A stretch of 64,000 nucleotides of DNA. Origin: Parascedosporium putredinis. Lineage: Eukaryota; Ascomycota; Sordariomycetes; Microascales; Microascaceae. The stretch's first letter is position 1. Every line of letters starts with the position of its first letter. A program made the position numbers and the translations under genes. Location of the stretch: positions 62,001-126,000 of the forward strand of contig CASHTG010000009.1 of assembly GCA_949357655.1 (NCBI GenBank). Reading direction: 5' to 3'. The notes beneath the pieces were generated by a model. The model saw only the letters and a list, made by a program, of their open reading frames with translations, did no database searches and was not told the origin of the DNA. This document shows, piece by piece, positions 49,252 through 61,725 of the stretch.

Positions 49252-50722
49252 AATCACGGCATACTACATAGTCTACGAAGCATTTCTTGTTGCACCATGG
49301 TGAAACTTGGCCGGGCTGGCTGCCTTCTCCGAGTGTTCGTGTTAGCACAACAATGACAAGGGGAGGCTATTCCGAGCAAGTCGGATGGGGCATGTATATT
49401 AGTTCACTTCCACAAAGATAGAAAAGAGGTTTTGTTCCCCCTCCCCCAAAAAAGAAAAGAAAGAAAGAAGCGAAGACAAGGGACCGACGCTCGGTTCTAA
49501 ACGGACCATTGAGACCCCTTTAGCAATCAACAAGAGTCGCGATCTCGATCTCGATCTCTTGGCCGTTTTTCCCGTCCCGCGTAGTCTTGTGCCCTGGAAG
49601 TGCCCCCGGTTGATCCACTAACCACGTATTAGTGAGAGGGCAGGCCCGGGACCGAAAATGACATATCGTCGAGAGACGATTGGGAAACGATCGGCATCGC
49701 GCGGGGCCTAGGTTTTCCATCTTCTTTCCTTCATTCTTTGTTTCTTCTTCGCTGCCTCTCTTTGCGCATGTGGCCGGCCCTCTCCCCTTTCCTCCAGTTC
49801 TGCCTCTCGAGCCCCCTTTATCTCTTTTCTTTTCTTTTTCTTTTTCTTTTCTTGCGCCGGAGTTGAGCTTTTGCCCCTGCGCCCTTTCAACGTCTTTTTG
49901 GTCTCCTCCGGGCTTTCCAGGCCGCTGCTATGTCACACCGCCCCCGCCCGCCCGCCGGTGACTGGTTAGCGCTACCTGTCGAATAGACGCAAAAGCTGGA
50001 ACGACCGGGTCACCGAGACGCATCATGAAATCATACCCCCTTAGGCCCCTTGGTCTCCCTCTCCCACCCACTCACCCGAAAGGCCCCTCCTCCATTTCTG
50101 CCTTTTTCTTTGTTTTTTTCTTTTCTTTAGCCAACCCTTCAATCAGGCCCGGGGCCTAACTCAAGCCATCCCCCGCCCTTCCCCCGGATATCTCAGTGCC
50201 GCCCGCGTCTGGCGTGGACGTCCTCCCCTCGGTCCTCCTTTGTCTAATCCCCTCTGCTGCCCAACACCCTCCCCCGCCTTCTCTCTTTTTCGCTCACGTC
50301 CCACATATGCTCCCCCTTCATGCGTCATCGAGCCGGGGGTGGGGCTCCTTCAGCATTCCTCGCCAAAACAGCGCAGGACCCATGATATGACGACGTGTAA
50401 GTCCTCCCCCACACCTCCGTCAAAGGAAAGAAGATGAACAAAAAAAAAAAAAAAAAAAGGAATAAAACAATAAAGCCACCTCGTCAGTGTGTGAAACGAG
50501 ACGCAAGCAAGAACCCTCCCAACATATTTAAATTGAAAAGTCACAAACTAGGCCAAAGATCCACGCATCGTACCGGGTGCCGAATCCCGGAAAGGCGCGG
50601 CTGATTGGTCTCATTCCATCAGCTTCTCTTCTTCCTTTTTCCCTCTCACGTTTCCCCAAGAGCCGGAACCGCGGCGCAGGTTACAACGTCAATAAATTTC
50701 ATAACGATTCAATAGAAGGACT

Positions 50723-50729
50723 ATATAAC
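50723..50729 (+). promoter_or_regulatory. TATA-box-like element in a CT-rich context
   Basis: TATATAA followed at once by CCACGTCAC and then about 100 nt of CT-rich sequence, an arrangement common at fungal transcription start sites. The first downstream ATG (51025) opens a frame of only 16 codons. See the corresponding finding. Confidence 0.35.
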
Positions 50730-51981
50730 CACGTCACTTCCCGACCTCCCCTCCCGCCACTTGGCCCTCTTCTACTTTCTGTCCTCTTCCCTTCTGCCTC
50801 CGCTCTCTGCTACCTCAAAAAATTGAGACAGCTTCCCTTATTCTCCTGATAAATCTCAGTCTCGATTCCATACCGGCTCACAAGAAACCAACAAAGGGAA
50901 CCTCCAAAGGTCGCGAAAAAGGACAAGAAAAAGAAAATAAGAAAAACTACCCTAATCGGCTGATATGTGAGAAGAAGAGATTGAAAAAATAAGAAACCAA
51001 GAAAAAACCATTCCTTCCAGGTACGATGCCCATAACCCTTCGCGAGCCAACCGTCCTTCTTCTCAGCGGATACTTCTAGTTTCGACGATCTGTAACAAGA
51101 AATAGGTGAATTAGTAAGTGGTTCCTTGGGTTGCTAGAGTTTTCCCCTTTGCAAGAACGGCTAGAGCAAGGTAGAGAGCAAGGCGGAGTGAGACGAGGAG
51201 AATGACGAGGAAGGAGAGCTGTATGTGAACAAGGGGGCGCGGAGGGTGAAGAACGGACAAACGTCCAGCAACACCCAGGAGACTGTCCGAGCCTGTGTCC
51301 CACTAGAACGTAGCTTGAAGTGAAGTGAACCCATCCGTAGAAACAGACTGAAGAAAACAAGAAAGACAAGAAAGAACCCTCCTCCCAGTGACACCGGAAC
51401 AAAGAAAAGACGGTGAACAAGTACAAGCCCAAAAGAAAAGAAACAAGACCCTTCCAAAGATGACCACCTCGACGAGGCTGGACAAACATGACCAGTCGTA
51501 TTTCGCGTGTATAGCTGTACAATCAACAAGGAGAGCCAGTGATACCGTGAAACTTGTCTAACAGAAACCGAGATGCGATTTTTTTCTTTTCCCCAAAAGT
51601 CCGGTCTCTTCAAAAACCGTTTTCCAGAAGAGCCACCACGCTTGTGTCGGACGTAGACCCCAAACCTAAACATACATATATCCTGCCACATGTCATCGTG
51701 TGTCTCATTAGTAGGGGCCGCGTGTATCCAAGCCCCATCGTGATCGTGATACACCCAAAGGAAAAACAACAAAGGAGATGAAGTGAACAGAAAGAAGGAA
51801 AAAACCCAGACATGACGTGTCGTGTCAAGCACAACATGGGGTCGGAAACCAAAAGGGAAAAAAGAAAATGGAGGGGCAAGTGAAAAGGGAAAGATGGGTG
51901 ATGCCGCGCGGCGCAGCGGTCCAACTAGAACTTGGGGGCGGGGGATTTTGTTTTTCTTGGCTTGGGGCTGCATTCTCTCCT

Positions 51982-54156
51982 TCACCACGTGCCCCTCTGC
52001 ACGCTCGGTGCCCGCCGGTATCCAGGCACCGACGTCGTGCGATAGGCCGGCACGGGCTGGCCGTACCGCGCAGGCTCGTAGTGGCGGAACGGGGCCGCCG
52101 ACTCGCTCCTGCGGGCGCCGTAACCAGATCCGTCGCCGTCGCTCGACGACAGCCAGTCCTCGACCCTGTGACGCGAGCGCGGAGGCGAGGTGCCTCCCCG
52201 GAGAGGCGCCTCTGGCGCTCCACCCGCCTCTGGTGGCGCCTCTCCTTCTCTTGCCTAAAAGCCTTGCACTCGTGCGACGTGCTCTGGGCGGCCTTGAGCT
52301 CGGCCAGCGCGCCCTTGACACCGAGGGCGGCTAGCCCAATCTTGGCCGTGTCCTTGAGCAGGGCCTTGGACTGCAGCTCATGCGCCTTCTCCTCGGTGAT
52401 GCGACCCTCCCGCAACGCCTTCTTCTGCTTGATCCGCTTTCCCATGTTCTCGTACACCCCATGCGCCGCATGAATGGTGGCCACGGCCGCGAGGCCGGAC
52501 GTGATGATTTGCTTACCTCGTAACTTCTTGGCCCGTCGCTCGTCGTCCGACGAGTCGCCCAGGTCCGTGCTGGAGCCCGCGTCAGATCGCGCGCCCTGCT
52601 GCGCCGCGAAGACCGGTAGCGGTCGTCCGCGCCGTAGTCATCGTCGTGACGGCGAGAGCCTCGGTCATCCCTGTCTCTGTGGGAGGAGCGGCGGTAGCTG
52701 TCGTCGTCATCATCATCATCATCATACCGATTGCGGCGGCGACGCGAGCCCCGGGAGTCATCGTAGTCGCTCCTCCGTCCCGGCGGTCGCGGTCGTCCAC
52801 GGGGTCATTGCCCAGGCCTAGCTTGGCCAAGCCGCGGCGAGCCGAGTCCACGACACTGCGGCTGCGGCTGCGGCGACGATCGTCGGGCGATCGGCTTCGA
52901 CCCTGCTGTCCTCTCGCGCGTCGATGGCCTTTTAGCGCCGAAAGCGGCGAGACCAGCGGAAGCCAGGGCGGCGAGACCGCTGCTTCCGCCACCGCCTCCC
53001 CCTGTTCTCAGATCGAGATCGAACTCGCGATCGAGAACGGCTGCGGCCGGTTTTCTCGTCCTCTTCAATGTTGCTCTTGGACCCGTGTAGGACGCGGTTG
53101 CCCAACAGGCCGCCAATGACGGACTCGGCAATGTTTCTCTTGTTGTGCTTGTCGTCGTCCTGGGCACCGCCGATGGCTCCGGCTCCGATGGCGGCGGTGA
53201 CGACGCGCTTGGCCTTTTCACCCTTCCAGCCGCCGGGCTCTTGGCGATGCGGAACGCCTCGGTGGCGCCCGCAAGGAGGGAGGCCATGGCGGCCTTCTGC
53301 ATCTTGTTCATGCTGTGGGCACGCGAGCGCGTGGACCTCGCGCTGTCTCTCGAGTTGCTGCGACCACGGCGGCTCCGATCGTCACGGTTCTTGTCGTCGC
53401 CGCCGCCGCCCGTGAGGGCCTTCATGGCAGCGCCGAGGCTAGTGACGCCCAGGGCGCTCTCGAGGAATTTCTTGTGGCCCTTTTTGGCGGGCGGATCATC
53501 ATCCGAGTCGGAATAATAGTATTCTTGGACCCTTCCGTCGCGGCCGCGATGAACGACGTGAGTGCTCTTATGCTCAGGCTTGACGAGTGTTTGTTGTAGA
53601 ACTCGGCGCCCTGGTACCCAGCGACGGCACCGGCGGCACCGAGGGCAGCCGAATGAATGTAGTTCCTCTGGATCCGGGCCTCGTCGTCGTCTTCTTTGGT
53701 CGTAGCGGCGCGGCGATCATAAAACTCCTTGCCACCCACAGCCAGGGCAGCACCAGCGACGGCGGCGATGATTTTCTCCTGGCGACTCAGGACTCGTCGA
53801 CGGCGCTTTTCCTCGGCCTCAAAATACGAGTCCGCATAGCCGCCCTTGTGGCTGCCACGAGATCGCTGATGGTCGCGCTCGCGGTAGTCGTCCTCGTAGT
53901 ATCCCGGCTCGGCGGAGCGGGTACGGCGGGCATCCCGCATGTAAGGATCCGGATATGCTCGCTCAACGGCGAGGGCATCGATGTCCTCTCTGTGCGTGGG
54001 TACTAATTCGCGAGAGGTGGGGTAGACTTTGGTGTAAGTTTCCCGGACCTCCCGTTGTTCGCTATGGCGATGACGGCGGTCGCGGTCGCGGTCCCAGTCA
54101 CGATCGCGGTCATCGTGGCGAGTGCGCGGGGATTCGTAGGGTTCGTAGGCGGACAT
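51982..54156 (-). CDS. charged low-complexity protein of DUF3824 type, seven frame breaks
   Basis: Single-exon gene, about 727 residues with breaks bridged. It starts with an Arg, Asp, Tyr-rich segment (many RDRD units), then short Gly/Ala-rich hydrophobic patches of glycine-zipper type (residues 129-142, IIAAVAGAALAVGG, and 169-182, SAALGAAGAVAG), each followed by an EFY motif. Further Gly/Ala patches alternate with RS and RSRSR-rich basic segments, and the tail is Tyr, Arg, Pro-rich. This patchwork is what I know from fungal DUF3824-containing proteins; their molecular role is not known to me. Breaks lie at 53580, 53234, 52998, 52930, 52779, 52594 and 52196, all in runs of two to five. Many overlapping GC-rich frames in this stretch are shadows. 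The high density of breaks fits its GC-rich runs. Confidence 0.65.
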
Positions 54157-55541
54157 GGCTGTATTCGATATTCAAGCCGTTCTTCCCCGACAACTAAAGC
54201 GTCGTTTCAATAAAAGCTTGTTTTCTGGTCTCCTGTTCAAGGTTTGTTTGTTCCTGGACGGATCGAGGAGAGGGTGGGCCGCCTCGTACTCAAAGCTGAA
54301 AGGGCTTGTTTAGAGTTCGACCGGTCCTTTGGTGATGGTGAAATGGCGAGAATGTGGACAATGTGGCGCTAGAATTAAGATGTTGGCTTGGAGATGGATT
54401 TAAAACCACGCCAAGCACACACATAAAAAAAAGGGAACAAGTTCTTGGATTGGGAAAGGAAGGGAGAAGGAAGAGGGAGTGTTGAAAAAGAGTCAGCCAA
54501 CCCAGCCGGCGAGCCAGGGAAGGAGGGGGAGGGGTTGGTGTGCACCGCACCCGAACAGGTCAATGACATGGAGTGATCGATGACGGTGGTGGAGGGGAAC
54601 GTGGAAAAAGCCCTGGCGCCTGGCCAGGCCCTTGGTTTGGGAGAGTGTGGCGTCACTGGTTGCAAGGGTCATGGCTGGCCTCTTTGCCTCTCTTCAAACA
54701 TTGCGTGTACTTGGCCTGCGCCGTGGCCCAGAACCGCAATGGTGGGGCGAACGACTGCCGACAGAAGCGTCTGCTCCAATGCAAAGCATCCATCACTCCA
54801 AGTACAAGTGTTGACGTAGATACTTGCATACTGTTGTATTTCTGCACGTTGCTTGCTGTGCCCCAAGTGCCCCTGCTTGTACTTCGCGGACGATGTGAAC
54901 CTAGCGTTGACGGATGGTGCATTGATCACTGAGAAATCTCTCTTTTGCCAGTCCAGTGCGAACTTGCGCACTTTCAGAATGATAATAAGATTCCAGCCCT
55001 CTCAATACCGTGACAAGGCGCCAGGAAGAAAATAGTACGAGAAAGAAAAGAAAAGAAGAATAAAATTATCCACAAAAGAAACTCCCCCAAAACGTCTCCA
55101 GACAAAGCGAAAAAGAACAACAAAGAAACAAAGGGGGAGCCAACTTAGTCCCGCTGAACGGTCGGTGGTGGCAGCAGCCGACATCAGGTGAGCACTCGAC
55201 AAGAGGGTCCGCTGGTCTCGCTGTCTCGTTCTCGCCGTTCGAACGCGAGATCTATCCATACATGGATTTTGAGGAGGCTGAGGGACTTCAGGAAGAGGGA
55301 GAGGGTACTGGAAGAGAGGAGGGGACGACGGGCGCCCCGCTTCAATGCTTCTAGAGGCAAAGAAAGGACAGGGCTGACAAGTTTCCGTGAAACAACCCTG
55401 GTCTTGTTGTCTCGGTCGATGCCGAGCTAATGCCTGTCGTTTGTCGTTTGAGGGATGGGTGACCAAAACCAACATGAACCCGATGCTGTGCGCGTGTACA
55501 GCTGTGCCCCTTCGTGTGTGTTGCCGTCCTCCTCGCTACTC

Positions 55542-55578
55542 TTTTTATTTTTTTATTTTTTTATTTTTTTATTTTTTA
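55542..55578. repeat. (TTTTTTTA) tandem repeat
   Basis: Period-8 T7A units, three full copies with shortened copies on both sides. Upstream of the DUF3824-type gene, about 1.4 kb from its start. Confidence 0.85.
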
Positions 55579-56715
55579 CTGTACGATCTTTGTAGTCTTG
55601 GTGAAGGAATATTGAAAAGAGTCATAGATATATTTCGAAAAGCACTGCCCTGCGATAACGACCCTACGACCCAAACGCCGTCCATGGAGATGCTTCATAG
55701 TGATGGCCTCTATTAATCCATTTGGTTCTGGCCCATCATTGTCACTCCTTGGGTTTCCCTATAATGTTTGCTCCAAGGTCGAAACCTCCCGCTCACAGAA
55801 GAAGAAACCTCCCAATCAGCCAACCTCTGATGGGGACATGGAATTTCCTCACATTACCGCCCCAATATTATCGTGTAGCAGCCGTGCACGTCAGTATCCG
55901 TTACTGCGTAGCCAAAGGGTATTTGATATCACCAAAGGTGCCTTCTTCCTCCTTGTCCCCCAAAGTTCCACATCGAGCCCTCTATTGTAATTGACCCTTC
56001 CCCGTGTACTCTTCAATGTTAATGCGTCCCTCGTTGTGCAGATCCGCCTTAAAGAACAGAATTCGCGATCCTCCCGGTGCCTAGAACTGCGAGCGTCCCA
56101 GCCAAGCGGGGCTGTGCGTGGCCACTGTCCACCGCTCACAGATCCCTCCCCAGGGACACGGATTTGCCCGATACCCAGAAGAAATCCCACTGGAATAGAT
56201 GAATCTAGGTCTGGACTTAACCAATGCTTGCAAGCTCACGCTTTTCAAATGACTAGGCCGCTGCTGATGAAGCTGCGGAGGAATGAGCCGCACAAGAATT
56301 AGCCCGTTTAACGTCTCGGTCTCGCCACTCCGCAGTCGGGCCCGAAAATTACAGAGGCCAAGCAAACAATTCGATGTTGGTTCTGCCCTGTGAGGCCTCA
56401 CCCCCCTCTGCCTCTCTCTCATTGATCAACTTCTACCCTCAATGAGTGTAGTGTTGCTGCGCTTGAGGCCCTTCCGTCATGCAAGCACCACCAGATCGAG
56501 TGACAAAACAATCAAAGGGAAAAGGTCGGAGAAAAGAACCAAGAGAGGGCTAGACACCAAACCCCTCCACGCCGCCTCATTTTCCCAGACCGTCCGCCTC
56601 GTCCTTCCCGACGCCCAGGGTCGCGCTGCAGGTGTCTCGCTCCCCAGGCCCTGATGCCAAGAGCGAGCACGACCCTTGAAGCTAGACTGGAAATGGAGAT
56701 AGAAAAATAAGGAAG

Positions 56716-56734
56716 AGGAGAGAGAGAGAGAGAA
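56716..56734. repeat. GA dinucleotide repeat
   Basis: A short GAGAGA tract within a purine-rich stretch. Confidence 0.7.
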
Positions 56735-59162
56735 AGAGAAATCTTTCTAGACGGTAATCTCTTCTTCATCCAAAAGCGAAGGAGGCAACTTCATCCCCCA
56801 TCCCACATCCAAGAACGCACCCGTAAGGCTAGAACTAGCCTCATAAGGCCGCTTCTGCCCAAGGAGTAAGGCAGGCAACCACCCTACTTTTGTCCAAGGA
56901 GATCGGGAAATGCTCGAAACGGCGCGGCCCAACGACCCCTCATACGTAAACCTTTATCACACTATCCTCTACCGCCAGAGACTCTCTTCCTCCTTCCTCC
57001 AGCTTCTGTTCCCCTACCCAATGTCATCATTACCGTCATCGCTATTATCCCCACAAGTTTCACTGCGACTCGCATCTCCAATCTCACCCCCTCTTCAAAT
57101 TTGCTCTTTGGCTCGCCGTGGGTGCCCCCTACCAACCCGCTTCCCGGGCGAGTAAGGAAGTGCCACGAGGGTTCCCGCTGGCTGCTGGCCCGAGAAAGAA
57201 CGGAGGGGGCATGCAAAGAGACCTCTTCGTCTTGATGCAGAAAAAGAAGAAAAGAATAATAAGAAAACCCCCAAGACCATCATCATCATGCGATGCTCCC
57301 CACTCAACCCCCGCTGCCCTCCCCGGGAACAAACCCCCCAAAAGGGAAGAAAACAAGATTTTAGAAGCTTGAGAGAATGCCCGTCGACGTTCTGTGATGT
57401 CCTGCTCAATGCATGTCTTGTCCTGTCCGGAGCTCGGATGGCTGCAATGGGTGGACGTTGGAAGCGGTCACGTCCCCTAGTCTGCAAAACATCGGAACTG
57501 GGAGCCAAAATGGCGGAGGCTGCCGAGGTGGGGGTATGACCGGACCTGGTGCCCATGATGTCATCAGAACAATGCACGCAGCACAGCACCCACGAGAAAG
57601 CTTTCAAATCCCTCCTTCCCTCAAAAGGAAGAAAAGGATCAATTGTATGCTGGTCACCATACCAAGTGCTAGTCTAACCTACTATAGGTTTCGAGAGCTC
57701 GAGAAAGAGAAAATATTAAAACAGCTTTTCTTCGTTATTCTTTCCCTCTAGTTTATTTTTTGTTCTTTATTACTTGGTAGAAAAATGAGGCCGCAACCGA
57801 TTTTTATCTTTTTCCATGCCCTGCTACTCATACATGCAATGAAGAAAACTCTCCATGATAGTTTTTTGAATCGAAGAAAAAGGGAAAAAAACCTTCAGAA
57901 GAAGAACTAATGATGATGGATGAAAAAAAAAAAAAACGCGGAATGGAAGCAAGAAAACAAAAACGCAAAAATGCGTGTTGGAACTGGGGCACAAAGAGGC
58001 GATCAAAAAAAAAAAAAGGAAAAGAAAACCCTCCCCTACGCCGTTGTTTGGGCCGTCTTTTTGAGTGTGCGCTGTGTGAAGATGAAGCAAAAGAAAGATG
58101 AAGGTAAAAAGAAAGTGTAAGACGAGTCTAAGTTCGTGGCCATCCACATCGTCGAGCCTCATTCCCCTTGGTAACATTCACCTTCCGTTCCCCGCAGCTT
58201 TGGTGTCCGCCTCGTCACTGTATCTGAAGAAGGAGAAAGAGTGCTCGCGGAGGACCTTGGACTTGAAGCACTCAATGGAAACTGGCCTCTCGTAATGACG
58301 CGAGATGGGATCGAGTTACGGAACCCGTGAGACCGAGACCGAGCCATGTCTTCCGAGTTGAAGGGGCTTCGGTGCAGACCTCTGAAGCAAAAGATAGACG
58401 CTCAATGGCTGCACATGGTTGTAGGAGTATTGGTACACCACCCATGTCCTGCCTTGGCCTTGCCCTGCCAGCAGCTAAGAAAATCAACGTGCAGGCGCCA
58501 TCTGACCCTTGCAGTTGGCTAAACAGGCTACAGGTAGGTCGTTATTGGGGTCGTCAAGTAGTCATCCCCCTCCGTAGAAGCCTCCTGAAGATTTGTTAGG
58601 TCTTGTCATCGGCGACTGTTTTAGAAGGAGAACCAAGGCGGCCATGCCTGACAGGGCCTTATGGGGCCACCGCCTCAGAAACGAGGTCCCCGAAAGAATA
58701 AGGGATGAAATGAAATAGCTTTGGTGCAACGACGGTGCCACGGACGCCGATTATTCTCGATGGGGCCTGATAAAAGACACCTTCGGGAGATTTTCTGGAA
58801 AAAAGTACGACGACGATGACGACGTCAGAAGTAATGATGAAAAAAAGCAGGAAAAACGAGACAACTTTTGTTGTAGCTCAGACGACCCGACATGCGTCTG
58901 ATATTATTGTCTGGTGTAATCGATACCAACGAGGGTAAAAGCAAAGGGAAAAGGAGCGCGCCAGGCCATCGAGCAGGACCTAGCAGTCCATTGGAACAAT
59001 CTCTTCGCAAGAAACCAAAGCATGCTCCGCGCTTTTCATATGTTCAGTCCCCCTCTTCAAAGAGAGTCGCTTGATTGACACCCGTAGTGAGGCGTCCTCT
59101 GTCGACAGCCCGCTCACGTCACCCACAGCACCCACTCAAGATCAAGAAAAATCTAGCTTAAT

Positions 59163-61725
59163 CTAGGATTCTTGAGCGGCAACGTTGGCGTTGGAAGCGT
59201 CCTGAGGCCTGATGTTGGCTTCCTCTTCCGACTTTTCGTTAGGCGTGTGGGCTGCGCTATCAGAGCCAGCAAAAGAGCCATCTCCAGCGCCGGCGCGGGG
59301 CGAGAACTCAGCCACGGTAGGCTTCAAAACCGTATCGCGACTAGTGGCGATGCTGCCCTTGGCTGGCGGGTAGCTGTTGACATGTTCTCCGGCATTGCCG
59401 TTGAGAAACGGCTCGCCTTGACTTCGCCAAAGGCTCCGTAGTGATTCATCGCCGGGCCGTTTGGATGGAAGTTGCCGGGAACCATGTTGGGGTGAACAGG
59501 ATACTGTTGTTGGCCAGGGTGGAAAAAGTTCACCGGGCCATCATTTTGAGCAGCCTCATTCCTCTCGGACATAGGGAGGACCCAGTGTATGGGGTTGTTG
59601 ACGGTTCGGAGACGCTCGATTCCGTCCTCCGTGCCAACAACTAGCTCGACATCCCGCGAGGCCAAACACGCTTGACGGACATAGTTCAAGGGCTCGCCGA
59701 GACCTTGCAAAGGCCGCTTACCCGATTGAAGCCCGCGACAAGCGACAGAGGGGCGAAACCTTGCGAATCCATGTTCTTACGCAAGAAAATGTCACGGCAA
59801 AGGTTCTGGATGGAAAAGTACCAGCTCAGCTGGGTGGAGAGTGCGGAGACCAGGTAAGGATCGACGTAAAAGGTTTGGGGAGGGGTTTGGGGGTAGCTCA
59901 TGACCGATGCGCCGTGGAAAGTGTGGTCGTAGCTCACGACAGCAGGCTGGGCATGCCTACCAGGCCCGTTGTTGGATGACGCAGCGCCGCGTGACGGACC
60001 GGAGCCGCCACGACCACCGCGGCCACCCCGGGTTGCGGAGGGCCCAAAGGACTGGTTGAATTGATTCTGACGCACAGGAGGGCTATAGGGGTTTTGGCGA
60101 ACAGCCCCATTCGAAGGATAGCCGTTGAATGAGGAATGCTGCGAGTTAAGTTGAGACGAGGATCCATGGTAATTGCCACGGTTTCGGGGACCTCCTCGGG
60201 TGCGCTCGCCTCGTGTGTCGTGTTTCTCGCGACCGTGCTCCTACAATCAGAACCCGTTAGCATCACAATCGGAACTTGTCCCTAACACATGGAAAGGGGC
60301 CTAATCAAGACCTGGAGAGTTAAAAGGAAAGCTAGTGAAGTGTGTGGTGGCTTACGTTGGATGACTGATCCTTGGATTTGTTTGTGCCGGGGACCGAGTG
60401 TTTGCGTTGCTCGCGTGTGGTGGGTGCATCGACAGATCCACGCTTCGTGGGCATGGGAGGAACGGAGCTACCTCGGGGATGGGTAGGGCCTTCTCGAGCA
60501 GCCTCGCGAGTCTCACCGTTAGCCTTCGCGGTGGCCGCGGGAGCACCGGAGCTACCCTTCTCGCCATCTTTCGTGGCGCTGGCAGCGTGTCCGCCTCGGG
60601 TGGTTCCCTCTCGCCCACCGCGGGCACCGCCCCTGGGGCGGGCACCCTTGTGCTGTGGAAGAGGGGTTTGGAAGTTGACAGTGGGGACAAAATCCATCTT
60701 GACCCAGTCCTTCTTGCCATTCTGCTTCGCCTTCAGGCCAGCGGGGTCGTCGGAAAGAGTAGGCTTTTCAACCTTCTCGAAGTCGATAGCTTTGTCAATA
60801 GACTTGCGCTTCTCCTCCTTAGACACTGTGTTGGGAGTGGGCCACGAGGCAACATCGTCACTGGGAGTGGCATCCGTGGCGCGGCGGGCATCATTCTTGG
60901 TGAAGCCGTTCTTGCGCGCAGCCTCGCCATCACCACCCTTTCTGGGTTGGGGGCGCTGCCTGTAGAGTTCTCGCTCGAGGCTTTCTGGCTGCTGCCAGTT
61001 TGGGAGGCGCCACCCTTGCGAACGTTGGAGTGTGTCGCATTGGTAGGTACCGGAGCAGAGGGTTTCACGGGCTGAGCGTTGCCAGTCTGCTGAACCTTTG
61101 CCATTTGGGCATCGCGTCTTTGATGCCAGGGGTTAACAGTGGGGATGGGAGCCTCAAAAGCTCAACCTTGGGGGAGGAGTTTCCTTGACGGTCTCGGCCT
61201 CTTCCGAGGATGCCTTGTCACTTGAGTCTGCGCCATTTGTGGCGGTTTTCGACTTCTTCTCTCTCCTATTTCTCTTGTTATCCGCGCCGGAAGATGTGGG
61301 TCGCGATTGGGTCGGTCGTCGACCGGGTCCCTGAGATCTAGCACCCTTTACGCTTCGCTGAGCCGAAAGCTCGGAGCTGGTATCATCGTCTCGCCTAGAG
61401 TCACCGGACGAGGTTCCCAACGAAGGGGCGGTATCATTTTGCGTTGTGCAACTGGCATCGGAAACGCTGGGTGCCGTCGCAGCGGCAATGCTGTTCATTT
61501 TAGCTTCCTGAATGGCTTGGAAGCCGTCTGGGCGGGCGTCGGTAGGGAGAGCAGCAGGCTCGGGGACGTCGCCGTCAGGGGAATTCTTGAGAGTAATATC
61601 CTGGGGTCCTGTAGAAGGGGACTCGGGAGCAGCGGAGGTTATAGGGGTAGACGGTGTTGATGTCGACGAAACTTTTGGCCCTTTGCAGCTTGGGCGTAAG
61701 AAAATGGGGCGGTCGCGGTCGGCAT
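59163..61725 (-). CDS. SRO9: La-motif RNA-binding protein (SRO9/SLF1, LARP type), six frame breaks
   Basis: Cytoplasmic RNA-binding protein likely associated with polysomes and mRNA stability, as for yeast Sro9/Slf1. Exons on the minus strand: 61725-60356 and 60240-59163, with an intron starting GTAAGC; about 817 residues. The start MPTATAPFSYAQAAKG carries the FSYAQAAKG motif seen at the start of fungal members (PAM2-like in character). A long disordered Ser, Thr, Pro and Lys-rich region follows, then RGG-like boxes (GGRGGRGGSG) and the La motif from about residue 580: LSTQLSWYFSIQNLCRDIFL, KNMDSQGFAPLSLVAGFNRV, and ending near IHWVLP. The tail ends NANVAAQES. Breaks at 61679-61681, 61170-61174, 61156-61159, 60949-60953, 59709-59711 and 59416-59419, one base each; both exons close in phase with these. 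The symbol is by analogy. Confidence 0.88.

Larger units (their letters stand above)
48814..51981. other. 3.2 kb convergent intergenic region with promoter-like sequence
   Basis: This lies between the CLF1 stop and the stop of the DUF3824-type gene. It must hold both 3' UTRs, but from about 49720 to 50830 it looks like a plus-strand fungal promoter: long CT-rich tracts and a TATATAA at 50723-50729 followed by more CT-rich sequence. No protein-coding frame follows it. Confidence 0.45.
54157..59162. other. 5.0 kb region between two minus-strand genes
   Basis: It should hold the promoter of the DUF3824-type gene (right of 54156) and the 3' UTR of the La-motif gene (left of 59163). Open frames such as 57095-57607 (-) and 57413-57751 (+) show no recognisable domain. 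Purine- and A-rich tracts occur from 57230 to 58120. No supported gene. Confidence 0.45.

Noticed and set aside
51161..52321. 386-codon minus-strand open frame
   Set aside because: It overlaps the DUF3824-type gene in another frame; its composition is that of a GC-rich shadow followed by 3' UTR.
60372..61075. plus-strand frames of about 200 codons opposite the La-motif gene
   Set aside because: They are shadows of the minus-strand coding sequence, which has clear family motifs.
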